From Streptomyces sp. NBC_01244 (GTDB lineage Bacteria; Actinomycetota; Actinomycetes; Streptomycetales; Streptomycetaceae), in the NCBI RefSeq assembly GCF_035987325.1, contig NZ_CP108488.1:5952001-6016000 (forward strand): a DNA stretch of 64,000 nucleotides. Reading direction: 5' to 3'. Made by a program: the position numbers and the translations under genes. The notes under the pieces were generated by a model, which saw only the letters and a program-made list of their open reading frames with translations, ran no database searches and had not been told where the DNA came from. This document shows positions 8,783 to 17,122 of the stretch, piece after piece; the stretch's first letter is position 1, and each line of letters starts with the position of its first letter.

Positions 8783-10282
8783 TCAGCCCGTGTACTCGCG
8801 CAGAACCTCGATCATATTGCGGAGCATCGGTATCGCCGCGTCGCCGACCTTGTCCTTGTCGTTGAAGTGCATCAGCTCGTTGCGGACCTCGCGCAGCTCG
8901 TCGAGGCGGTCCGTGAATGCCTTTCGGTCCAGCCTCCAGTTGAGCTTCTCCCACTGCTTCGGATTGCTCAGGACCTGCTGGTAGTCCCCGTAAGAGAGTT
9001 TGTCGAAGGAGCTGAGGGCGCGGCGTCCGTCGCCGTCGCACAGAGCGATCACCTCCGCAAGGTCGAGCCTTTCCGAGATGACTCGGCGCAGCATCCGGTC
9101 GAGGTCGCCGATGAGCATGAAAGGCCGGGCCGTAGAGCCGTATTCGGCGGCCAGGTCGGCGACGGTGATGATGCCGGCGATCCGGTTCGTTTGGTCCTTG
9201 ACCAGGAGGAAGCCGAACTGTGCCAGATAGGGCAGGACGTCGATCAGGTGGTCGGCGTAGCTGACCGCGTGGGCTTTGACGATGGCCCGGGAGAAGGGGG
9301 CGTCGCCGTCCGCGTAACGGGCCAGCGCGATGGATTCCCAGGTGACGGCCCCTTGGAGGTTCCGAGGCCCGTTCAGCACCGGTAGTTGCGAGTACCCGTT
9401 GAGCCGCATCTTGGTGAACGCCTCCTCGAAACTTGCCGAGGAGGTGAGTGATTCCACCCCCTTGAGTGCCGAGGGGAGGTTGCCGACCGTCTGCCCCTGG
9501 CCCGGTTCGTCCTCACCGTCGGAGGCGGTGGGTCCCGGGGCGCCGGTCATCCTCGCCTCCTCCCACCCCGTTGCCGGCTTCTGCTGCGGTGCTGCCTCCG
9601 GTTCGGCCGTTGTCTCCAGCTCGGTCATCGGCCCGGTCAAGCCCTCGGTCTCGGTTTCGGTCTCGTCCTCGACGTTCACGGACGGCCCGGTCAGGGTGAC
9701 CCGGTCATCGAGCCCCACGGCCGCGAAGTCCGGCACGGTGGACAGGCCGTGGTTGGCCAGCTCTGCGGCCACCTGCACGCTGACCAGGTAGCCGCGCCGG
9801 GAAGCCCCCCACCAGCCCAGCAGGTCCCGGACGGTGAGGGTGATCGGAGCGTCCGCGTCGGCTTGTTTCCGGGCGTTCTTCAGGTGCGCGTGGCGGGTGG
9901 CGGTGCCGCCGGCAGCCAGTCCGCCGGAGGGCGGCTGCTCTGCCACCGTGTCCAGCAGTTCCTGCCGCAGAACGTCCAGCAGGGGGCCACCGTCCACGGC
10001 CCAGGACGTCCAGCCGTCGAAGGGTCCCCGTCCCGTGGCCGCGGCGGCCGCCGTGGAGGGGGAGTTGAACCGCTGGCCGTCGGGCAGCTCGATCCTGCCG
10101 TCAGCGGTCACGCGGGCCGGATACACCTTCCCCGATCGCTTGCGCCGGAAGACGAGATCGGTCCCCGCGGCCAGAAGCCCGGCATCGACCAGGTCCGAAA
10201 CCAGTACCCGCCGGCCCTCGAACCGATAGACGGCCCGCCCGGCAGATTCTTCCTCGCCGTCGCCCACCGTGGAATCCGTCAT
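8783..10282 (-). CDS. RAMA domain, CBS pair and HEPN-like protein
   Basis: 499-residue protein with an unusual domain order. Residues about 18-95 match the RAMA domain ([38 protein letters not shown]), a predicted reader of modified DNA linked to restriction systems. Residues about 145-200 form a second small domain, followed by an acidic linker, then a CBS pair (about 270-400) and a C-terminal helical region ending with RNELMH (Arg467, His472), the Rx4H signature of HEPN RNases. ATG chosen because upstream codons lose coding character. Function unproven; a defence or stress role is an inference. Confidence 0.8.
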   Translation of the reverse strand: MTDSTVGDGEEESAGRAVYRFEGRRVLVSDLVDAGLLAAGTDLVFRRKRSGKVYPARVTADGRIELPDGQRFNSPSTAAAAATGRGPFDGWTSWAVDGGPLLDVLRQELLDTVAEQPPSGGLAAGGTATRHAHLKNARKQADADAPITLTVRDLLGWWGASRRGYLVSVQVAAELANHGLSTVPDFAAVGLDDRVTLTGPSVNVEDETETETEGLTGPMTELETTAEPEAAPQQKPATGWEEARMTGAPGPTASDGEDEPGQGQTVGNLPSALKGVESLTSSASFEEAFTKMRLNGYSQLPVLNGPRNLQGAVTWESIALARYADGDAPFSRAIVKAHAVSYADHLIDVLPYLAQFGFLLVKDQTNRIAGIITVADLAAEYGSTARPFMLIGDLDRMLRRVISERLDLAEVIALCDGDGRRALSSFDKLSYGDYQQVLSNPKQWEKLNWRLDRKAFTDRLDELREVRNELMHFNDKDKVGDAAIPMLRNMIEVLREYTG

Positions 10283-10456
10283 CGATGTTCCCCCTCGAAA
10301 CCGTCCCCGCCCCGGAAGGATCTGCTCGTCGAAGAGATCCCTCCCGTGGCGCCGAGGATAGGGGACGGCCGGTTCCGGGGCGGCGCCGGTCTGCCTTGGG
10401 TCTGCCCGCCTGTGCCGCGGACGGCTCCCGTAGCCCTCGTGCGGCAGGATGGCCCC

Positions 10457-12520
10457 ATGCCGAACCGCCTCGCGAACGAGACCTCGCCGTACCTGCTCCA
10501 GCACGCCGACAATCCCGTCGACTGGTGGCCCTGGTCCCCGGAGGCCTTCGCGGAGGCGCGGGAGCGCGGGGTGCCGGTGTTGCTCAGTGTTGGCTATTCG
10601 AGCTGCCACTGGTGCCATGTGATGGCCCACGAATCCTTCGAGGACGAGCTGTCCGCCGCCTATCTCAACGAGCACTTCGTCAACGTCAAGGTCGACCGCG
10701 AAGAGCGTCCCGACATCGACGCCGTCTACATGGAGGCCGTGCAGGCCGCCACCGGGCAGGGCGGGTGGCCCATGACCGTGTTCCTGACGGCCGACGCCGA
10801 GCCCTTCTACTTCGGGACCTATTTCCCGCCCGAGCCCCGGCACGGGATGCCCTCCTTCATGCAGGTGCTCGAAGGCGTGCGCACCGCGTGGGTCGGGCGG
10901 CCCGAGGAGGTGGCGGAGGTCGCGCAGCGGATCGTACGGGACCTCGCGGGGCGGCAGCTCGACTACGGGAAGGCCGGCACCCCCGGGCCCGAGGAGCTCG
11001 CGCAGGCGCTGCTCGGCCTGGTGCGGGAGTACGACTCCACGCGTGGCGGGTTCGGCGGGGCGCCGAAGTTCCCGCCGTCCATGGTGCTGGAGTTCCTGCT
11101 GCGCCACCACGCCCGGACCGGGTCCGAGGGGGCGCTGGAGATGGCGGCCGATACGTGTGAGGCCATGGCGCGGGGCGGGATCTACGATCAGCTCGGGGGC
11201 GGGTTCGCGCGGTACTCCGTGGACCGGGAGTGGGTGGTGCCGCACTTCGAGAAGATGCTCTATGACAATGCGCTGCTCTGCCGGGTCTATGCCCACCTGT
11301 GGCGCACCACCGGGGACGATCTCGCGCGTCGGATCGCGCTGGAGACCGCCGATTTCATGGTCCGTGAACTGCGCACGCACGAGGGCGGCTTCGCCTCCGC
11401 GCTGGATGCCGACAGTGAGGACCCGGAGACCGGGAAGCACGTGGAGGGGGCCTACTACGCCTGGACTCCCGCCCAGTTGCGCGAGGTGCTGGGGGAGGAG
11501 GACGGGGACCTGGCCGCCGCCTGTTTCGGGGTGACGGAGGAGGGGACCTTCGAGCACGGGACGTCCGTGCTCCAACTGCCCGCGCAGGGGCCGGACATCG
11601 GTGACGAGCGGCTCGCCGGTTTCAAGGAGCGGCTGCTCGCCGCGCGGCAGGCGCGGCCCGCGCCCGGCCGGGACGACAAGATCGTCGCCGCGTGGAACGG
11701 GCTGGCCATCGCGGCCCTCGCCGAGTGCGGGGCCTTCTTCGACCGGCCCGATCTGGTCGAGCGGGCCACGGAGGCCGCCGATCTGCTCGTACGGGTTCAC
11801 TTCGACGCGGCTGCCGGAAGGGCCCGGCTCGCGCGGACCAGTCGGGACGGGCGCGTCGGGGTCAACGCCGGGGTGCTGGAGGACTACGGGGACGTCGCGG
11901 AGGGGTTCCTGGCGCTGGGGGCCGTCACCGGGGAAGGGGTCTGGCTGGAGTTCGCCGGGTTCCTCGTCGACCTGGTCCTGGACCGGTTCACCGCCGAGGA
12001 CGGCTCGCTGTACGACACCGCGCACGATGCGGAGCAGCTGATCCGGCGGCCGCAGGACCCGACCGACACCGCGGCCCCCTCCGGCTGGACCGCCGCCGCC
12101 GGCGCGCTGCTCTCGTACGCCGCGCACACCGGTTCGCAGGCGCACCGTACGGCGGCCGAGCGGGCGCTCGCGGTGGTGCACGCGCTCGGGCCGCGCGCTC
12201 CGCGCTTCATCGGGCACGGGCTGGCGGTCGCGGAGGCGCTGGTCGACGGGCCGCGCGAGGTCGCCGTGGTCGGTCATCCGGAGGATCCGGCGCGGGCCGA
12301 GCTGCACCGGGTCGCGTTGCTGGGGACGGCGCCCGGGGCGGTGGTGGCGACGGGTCTGCCGGGGGCGGCGGACGGCAGTGGCGGGGAGTTCCCCCTTCTG
12401 GCCGAGCGCACGCTCATGCACGACCGCCCCACGGCGTATGTGTGTCGACATTTCGTCTGCGCGCGGCCTACGACCGATCCGGTCGAGCTGGCGGAGCAGT
12501 TGGGGACGGTTCGTCCCTGA
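10457..12520 (+). CDS. DUF255 thioredoxin-domain protein (YyaL/SPATA20-like)
   Basis: 687-residue cytosolic protein. The N-terminal thioredoxin-like domain carries CHWCHVM near residue 52 in place of the usual CxxC, and the remainder is an alpha/alpha barrel like that of N-acylglucosamine 2-epimerase/glycosidase folds. Conserved family landmarks include [17 protein letters not shown] at the start, [17 protein letters not shown] and [10 protein letters not shown]. The family is widespread, with no firm biochemical role. Divergent from the RAMA gene. Confidence 0.9.
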   Translation: MPNRLANETSPYLLQHADNPVDWWPWSPEAFAEARERGVPVLLSVGYSSCHWCHVMAHESFEDELSAAYLNEHFVNVKVDREERPDIDAVYMEAVQAATGQGGWPMTVFLTADAEPFYFGTYFPPEPRHGMPSFMQVLEGVRTAWVGRPEEVAEVAQRIVRDLAGRQLDYGKAGTPGPEELAQALLGLVREYDSTRGGFGGAPKFPPSMVLEFLLRHHARTGSEGALEMAADTCEAMARGGIYDQLGGGFARYSVDREWVVPHFEKMLYDNALLCRVYAHLWRTTGDDLARRIALETADFMVRELRTHEGGFASALDADSEDPETGKHVEGAYYAWTPAQLREVLGEEDGDLAAACFGVTEEGTFEHGTSVLQLPAQGPDIGDERLAGFKERLLAARQARPAPGRDDKIVAAWNGLAIAALAECGAFFDRPDLVERATEAADLLVRVHFDAAAGRARLARTSRDGRVGVNAGVLEDYGDVAEGFLALGAVTGEGVWLEFAGFLVDLVLDRFTAEDGSLYDTAHDAEQLIRRPQDPTDTAAPSGWTAAAGALLSYAAHTGSQAHRTAAERALAVVHALGPRAPRFIGHGLAVAEALVDGPREVAVVGHPEDPARAELHRVALLGTAPGAVVATGLPGAADGSGGEFPLLAERTLMHDRPTAYVCRHFVCARPTTDPVELAEQLGTVRP

Positions 12521-12620
12521 AAGCGCTGGAGTAGCGTCAATTCCGCTTGGCTGAAGGTCACTTCGGCAATGCGGTTTTTAACTGGAAAGCGCCTGAACGT
12601 CATGTTCGGTGCTTAGTCTC

Positions 12621-12636
12621 GTGACTTCGGAGTCAC
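12621..12636 (+). promoter_or_regulatory. Small hairpin upstream of the glycosyltransferase operon
   Basis: GTGACT and AGTCAC flank a TCGG loop. The stretch around 12530-12620 is less GC-rich than its surroundings and probably holds the operon promoter. Role unknown: operator or leader structure. Confidence 0.3.
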
Positions 12637-12721
12637 CGATCGGTCACTGAGAGCGCCCTCGGGCGCCAGTGGAGCGCGCACCGGGGGTTGCGCACGCGGG
12701 GGGAGTCGGGGACGGGGCGGG

Positions 12722-12745
12722 GCGGCGGGCTGGGGAGCCCGCCGC
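12722..12745 (+). promoter_or_regulatory. Leader hairpin of the glycosyltransferase operon
   Basis: GCGGCGGGCT and its exact complement flank a GGGG loop, about 50 bases before the first start codon. It could be an attenuator or a terminator of upstream transcription. Confidence 0.4.
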
Positions 12746-12793
12746 ACGCGCCCGTTCCCGGGGGGTTGGGGAATCGCCGCTTGGGGTTGCGGC

Positions 12794-14158
12794 ATGTCTG
12801 TGGGGGGCGCTTTGTTCATATCCGTGTTCATTTGTGTGGTATCGCTCGCGCTCTTCTGGATGGCGGCGTTCACGCTCTGGTGGCAGATGCACGCCTGGCG
12901 GACGCCCGAGACGCTCGCCTCGACACGGTTCGACCGCCCCGACGGCGGCGGCCGGCTGGCCTTCTCCCTGCTCCTGCCGGCCCGCCACGAGCAGGCGGTC
13001 CTGGAGCACACCATCGAGCGGCTCCTGGAATCGAGCCACCGTGACTACGAGATCATCGTGATCGTCGGCCACGACGACCCCGGGACCGCTGAGGTGGCCG
13101 AACGCGCGGCCGCCCGCGCGCCCGGTCTCGTACGGGTCATCACCGACCACCACGAGGTCAAGAACAAGCCGAAGGCCCTCAACACCGCCCTCCCGCACTG
13201 CCGGGGCGACATCGTCGGGGTCTTCGACGCCGAGGACCAGGTCCATCCCGAGCTGCTGTCCCACGTGGACCACGCCTTCCGCGCCACCGGCGCCGACGTG
13301 GTCCAGGGCGGGGTCCAGCTCATCAACTTCCACTCCAGCTGGTACAGCCTGCGCAACTGCCTGGAGTACTTCTTCTGGTTCCGCTCCCGGCTGCACCTGC
13401 ACGCCGAGAAGGGCTTCATCCCGCTCGGCGGCAACACCGTCTTCGTGCGCACCGAGGTGCTGCGCGAGGCCGGCGGCTGGGATCCGAACTGCCTCGCCGA
13501 GGACTGTGACCTGGGCGTACGGCTGTCCTCCGTCGGCAAGAAGGTGGTCGTCGCCTACGACTCCGACATGGTGACCCGCGAGGAGACCCCGGGATCCCTG
13601 GTCAGCCTGCTCAAGCAGCGCACCCGCTGGAACCAGGGATTCCTACAGGTCTACCGCAAGAAGGACTGGCAGCAGCTGCCCGGCCGCGGCCAGCGCTGGC
13701 TGGCCCGCTACACGCTGATGACCCCCTTCATGCAGGCGACCTCCGGGGTGGTCATCCCGGTGAACTTCGCCGTCGCCGTCTTCCTCGACGTGCCCGTCGG
13801 CGTCGCGATCGTCACCTTCCTGCCGATGATCACCGCGATGGTGACCTTCGTCTTCGAAGTGGTCGGCCTGCACGACTTCGGCCGCCAGTACGGGCTGCGG
13901 GTGCGCTTCACGCACTACGTCAAGCTCGTGGTCGGCGGCCCGTTCTACCAGGTGATGCTGGCCGGCGCCGCGATCCGCGCGGTCTGGCGCGAGCAGCGCG
14001 GCCGCAACGAGTGGGAGCTCACCAGCCACACCGGAGCCCACCTCGCTACAGCGACAGCGACCGCTACAGCGACCGCGACCGCGACAGCGACCGTGTCCGC
14101 GTCCGGTGAAGCCCCGAGCAGCCCGAACACCCTCACCCGAGAGGACAGCCCCCGGTGA
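12794..14158 (+). CDS. Processive glycosyltransferase family 2
   Basis: 454-residue membrane glycosyltransferase of the cellulose-synthase/hyaluronan-synthase type. Order: an N-terminal membrane helix (residues 5-30), a GT-A domain with a DxD-type motif (FDAEDQ near 153), GGNTVF and ED, and the processivity motif QRTRW near residue 275, then two to three membrane helices. The C-terminus ends in a Thr-Ala repeat encoded by a DNA hexamer repeat. It would polymerise sugars from nucleotide sugars and export the chain. First gene of a four-gene unit; overlaps the next by 4 bases. Confidence 0.88.
   Translation: MSVGGALFISVFICVVSLALFWMAAFTLWWQMHAWRTPETLASTRFDRPDGGGRLAFSLLLPARHEQAVLEHTIERLLESSHRDYEIIVIVGHDDPGTAEVAERAAARAPGLVRVITDHHEVKNKPKALNTALPHCRGDIVGVFDAEDQVHPELLSHVDHAFRATGADVVQGGVQLINFHSSWYSLRNCLEYFFWFRSRLHLHAEKGFIPLGGNTVFVRTEVLREAGGWDPNCLAEDCDLGVRLSSVGKKVVVAYDSDMVTREETPGSLVSLLKQRTRWNQGFLQVYRKKDWQQLPGRGQRWLARYTLMTPFMQATSGVVIPVNFAVAVFLDVPVGVAIVTFLPMITAMVTFVFEVVGLHDFGRQYGLRVRFTHYVKLVVGGPFYQVMLAGAAIRAVWREQRGRNEWELTSHTGAHLATATATATATATATATVSASGEAPSSPNTLTREDSPR
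14048..14095 (+). repeat. Hexamer tandem repeat encoding Thr-Ala dipeptides
   Basis: Eight six-base units of the types ACAGCG and ACCGCG/ACCGCT lie in the C-terminal coding part of the GT2 gene and give alternating Thr and Ala. Units are in frame, so copy number can change without breaking the frame. Confidence 0.85.
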
Positions 14159-15900
14159 CCGCCACCCTGCCCACGGCCACTGATGCCGCGCCCGGTTCGA
14201 CCGCCACCGCCACCGCGCCTGCCGCCACCGCCGATGCCGCCCTCATCCCGCGCCAACGCACCGGCGGCCTCGGGGTCCGACCCGCCGCGCCGGTCCGGCC
14301 GCTCGTCCGGTTCCGTTCCTCCCGCCCCGATCTGCTGCTGTGCGGGGCGCTGCTGCTCGCGATCCTGCTCGTACAGGGCTGGAACATCACCAACTTCCCG
14401 ACCCTCAGCGACGACGAGGGCACCTACCTCGCGCAGGCCTGGGCCGTCCAGCAGGGCAAGGGGCTGGCCCACTACACCTACTGGTACGACCATCCTCCGC
14501 TCGGCTGGATCCAGATAGCGGGCCTGACCTACCTGCCGTCCCTGTTCGTACCCGACTCGATGACCGTCGCGCCGATGCGGTTCTCGATGCTCGCGGTCTC
14601 CGCCGCCAGCTCGGTCCTGCTGTACGTGCTCGCGCGACGGCTCTGGCTGCCGCGCTGGGCGGCCGGGCTCGCCATGGGCCTGTTCGGGCTCTCCCCGCTC
14701 TCCGTCGTGCTGCAGCGGGAGATCTTCCTCGACAACATCGCCGTGATGTGGATGCTGCTGGCCTTCTGCCTGGCCGCGTCCCCCAGCCGCCACCTCTGGC
14801 ACCACTTCGCCTCCGGACTGGCGGCCGCCACCGCCGTGCTGACCAAGGAGACGATGCTGGTGGTGCTCCCGGCGCTGCTGGTGACGATGTGGCGTCACAG
14901 CCACCGGGACACCCGTAAGTTCGCCGTCACCGGAGCCGTCACCGCCTGTGTGCTCATCGGGGTGACGTATCCCCTGTACGCGCTGCTCAACGCCGAGCTG
15001 CTGCCCGGCTCCGGCCACGTCTCCCTCATCGGCGGGATCGTCTACCAGATGGGCCGGGCCGGTTCCGGCTTCATCCTCGACCCCGGCTCCGGCTCGCACG
15101 GGGTCTTCGAGTCCTGGCTGTACTACGACACCGTGCTGCCGCTCGGCGGTCTGGCCGGTGCGGTGCTGCTGCTCGCCACCATCCGGTGGTCGGTCACGGC
15201 CCGGGCGCTCGCCGGTCCGGCGCTGGCCGTGGTCATCCTCGCCCTCGTCGCCCTGCGGCCCTCCGGCTACCTCCCGGCGATGTACGTGATCCAGGCGCTG
15301 CCGTTCCTGGCGCTGGTCCTCGCCGGGGGCGCGGCCAGCGTCACCCACGCCGTGCTGCGCCGCCGCCGCGTGCCGGGGGAGCGGCGGGCCCTGGCCTACG
15401 GGCGGTGGGCGCTGATCGGCGTCCTGGCCGCCGCGGCCGTCGTGTACCTGGTCCCGCGCTGGTACGACGGCAACCGGACGGCGCTGACGGTCGACGCGAA
15501 CGCCCCGTACCGGCAGGCCGCGGCCTGGCTCGGGCGCGAGGTGAGCGAGCCCGCCACGACCCGGGTGCTGGTCGACGACGCGCTGTGGCTGGACGCGGTC
15601 CACCACGGGTTCGCCCCGGGGCTCGGGGCCATCTGGTTCTACAAGGCCGACCTGGACCCGGCGGTCACCAAGACCCTGCCGGGCGGCTGGCGGGACATCG
15701 ACTACGTGGTCTCCTCGCCGACCGTCCGGCGCGACGCTGCGCAACTGCCCAATGTGAAGGCGGCGTTGGAGCATTCGACGCCGGTCGCCGTCTTCGGCAC
15801 GGGCGAGGACCGCATCGAGATCCGGCGCACGGACGCCTCGACCCGCACCGATCCCACCACCCGCACCGATCCCACGGTCCGCACCGTCAACGGGAGTTGA
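14155..15900 (+). CDS. Glycosyltransferase family 39-like membrane protein
   Basis: 581-residue protein with about ten or more membrane helices, like the PMT/ArnT group (GT-C fold), which moves sugars from a polyprenyl phosphate donor on the outer face of the membrane. Seen: the acidic catalytic region SDDEGTYLAQAW near residue 83 in the first outer loop, HPPLGW shortly after (typical of ArnT/PMT-like proteins), and a C-terminal outside domain. A Thr/Asp repeat ends the protein. GTG start coupled to the GT2 gene. The acceptor is not known. Confidence 0.87.
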   Translation: MTATLPTATDAAPGSTATATAPAATADAALIPRQRTGGLGVRPAAPVRPLVRFRSSRPDLLLCGALLLAILLVQGWNITNFPTLSDDEGTYLAQAWAVQQGKGLAHYTYWYDHPPLGWIQIAGLTYLPSLFVPDSMTVAPMRFSMLAVSAASSVLLYVLARRLWLPRWAAGLAMGLFGLSPLSVVLQREIFLDNIAVMWMLLAFCLAASPSRHLWHHFASGLAAATAVLTKETMLVVLPALLVTMWRHSHRDTRKFAVTGAVTACVLIGVTYPLYALLNAELLPGSGHVSLIGGIVYQMGRAGSGFILDPGSGSHGVFESWLYYDTVLPLGGLAGAVLLLATIRWSVTARALAGPALAVVILALVALRPSGYLPAMYVIQALPFLALVLAGGAASVTHAVLRRRRVPGERRALAYGRWALIGVLAAAAVVYLVPRWYDGNRTALTVDANAPYRQAAAWLGREVSEPATTRVLVDDALWLDAVHHGFAPGLGAIWFYKADLDPAVTKTLPGGWRDIDYVVSSPTVRRDAAQLPNVKAALEHSTPVAVFGTGEDRIEIRRTDASTRTDPTTRTDPTVRTVNGS

Positions 15901-15906
15901 TCCGGC

Positions 15907-17100
15907 ATGAGCGAAGACCTGTGGGCTCCGCACGCCCCGCACGCCCCGGATGCCCCGCACCTGCCGGAGGCCGCCGTCGAGGCGCCCGCCCCGGGCAGCG
16001 TCACCCTCATCATCCCGACCTTCAACGAGGCCGGGAACATAGCCGAGTTGCTGAGCAGGCTGGCCCTGGCGCTGCCCGCGCACCTGCCCTGCTCGGTGCT
16101 GTTCGTCGACGATTCCACGGACGACACCCCGGCCGTCATCGAGAAGGCCGCCCTGGAGTGCGCCTTCCCGGTGGCGGTCCTGCACCGCGAGACCGCCACC
16201 GGAGGGCTCGGCGGGGCGGTGGTGGAGGGGATCGCGCGGGCGGACACGGACTGGATCGTCGTCATGGACGCCGACCTCCAGCATCCGCCCCACCTGGTCC
16301 CCGAGCTGGTCGGGGAGGGGGAGCGCACCGGCGCCGACCTGGTCGTGGCCTCCCGGTACATCGCCGGGGGCAGCCGGGCCGGGCTCGCCGGGAGCTACCG
16401 GATCGCCGTCTCGCGCGGAGCGACCTGGCTGACCAAGGGGCTCTTCCCGCGGGCCCTGCACGGGATCAGCGATCCGATGAGCGGGTTCTTCGCGATGCGC
16501 CGCTCGGCCGTCACGCAGGAGGCGCTGAAGCCGCTGGGCTACAAGATCCTGCTGGAGCTGGCCGTGCGCTGCCGGCCGGCGCGGGTGGCCGAGGTGCCCT
16601 TCGTCTTCCAGGACCGCTTCTCGGGGGAGTCCAAGTCCACCGCCCGCGAGGGCCTGCGGTTCCTGACCCACCTCGCCTCGCTGCGGTCCGCGACCCCGCT
16701 GGCCCGCATGATCGGCTTCGGGCTGGTCGGGCTCTCCGGCTTCGTCCCGAACCTGGCCGCGCTGTGGATGCTCACGCACACCGGGATGAACTACCTGCTC
16801 GCCGAGGTGGTGGCGAACCAGGCCGGGGTGCTGTGGAACTTCCTCCTCATCGAGACCCTGCTGTTCCGCGACCGGCGCCGCCACCGCCGCTGGGCCGACC
16901 GGTTCGGGCGTTTCACGCTGTTGGCCAACGCCGATCTGCTGCTGCGGATCCCGCTGATCGCGGTGTTCGTCGGCACCTGGGGCTTCGGCGTCCTGTCCGC
17001 GACCGCGCTCGCGCTGGTCGTCACCTTCGTCCTGCGTTTCGCGGCGACGGAGGCGCTCGTCTACCTCCCGCGCAAAGCGGGCCGTACGCACACGAGTTGA
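15907..17100 (+). CDS. Polyprenyl-phosphate sugar transferase with GtrA domain
   Basis: 397-residue fusion. Residues about 32-260 are a GT2 domain like dolichol-phosphate mannose synthase (IPTFNEAGNI, DADLQHPP, DPMSGFFAMRR), and residues about 265-390 form a four-helix GtrA-type membrane domain. It would make polyprenyl-phosphate-linked sugar, the donor for the GT39-like neighbour. A short Pro/His-rich extension (residues 8-20) precedes the catalytic domain. The ATG lies 6 bases after the previous stop. Confidence 0.88.
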   Translation: MSEDLWAPHAPHAPDAPHLPEAAVEAPAPGSVTLIIPTFNEAGNIAELLSRLALALPAHLPCSVLFVDDSTDDTPAVIEKAALECAFPVAVLHRETATGGLGGAVVEGIARADTDWIVVMDADLQHPPHLVPELVGEGERTGADLVVASRYIAGGSRAGLAGSYRIAVSRGATWLTKGLFPRALHGISDPMSGFFAMRRSAVTQEALKPLGYKILLELAVRCRPARVAEVPFVFQDRFSGESKSTAREGLRFLTHLASLRSATPLARMIGFGLVGLSGFVPNLAALWMLTHTGMNYLLAEVVANQAGVLWNFLLIETLLFRDRRRHRRWADRFGRFTLLANADLLLRIPLIAVFVGTWGFGVLSATALALVVTFVLRFAATEALVYLPRKAGRTHTS

Positions 17101-17122
17101 GCCGCACGAAGGGATGATCCCC

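Noticed and set aside
10283..12451. Upstream extension of the RAMA-CBS-HEPN frame opposite the DUF255 gene
   Set aside because: It has shadow composition and no homology-like features; the real start at 10282 precedes a RAMA domain directly.
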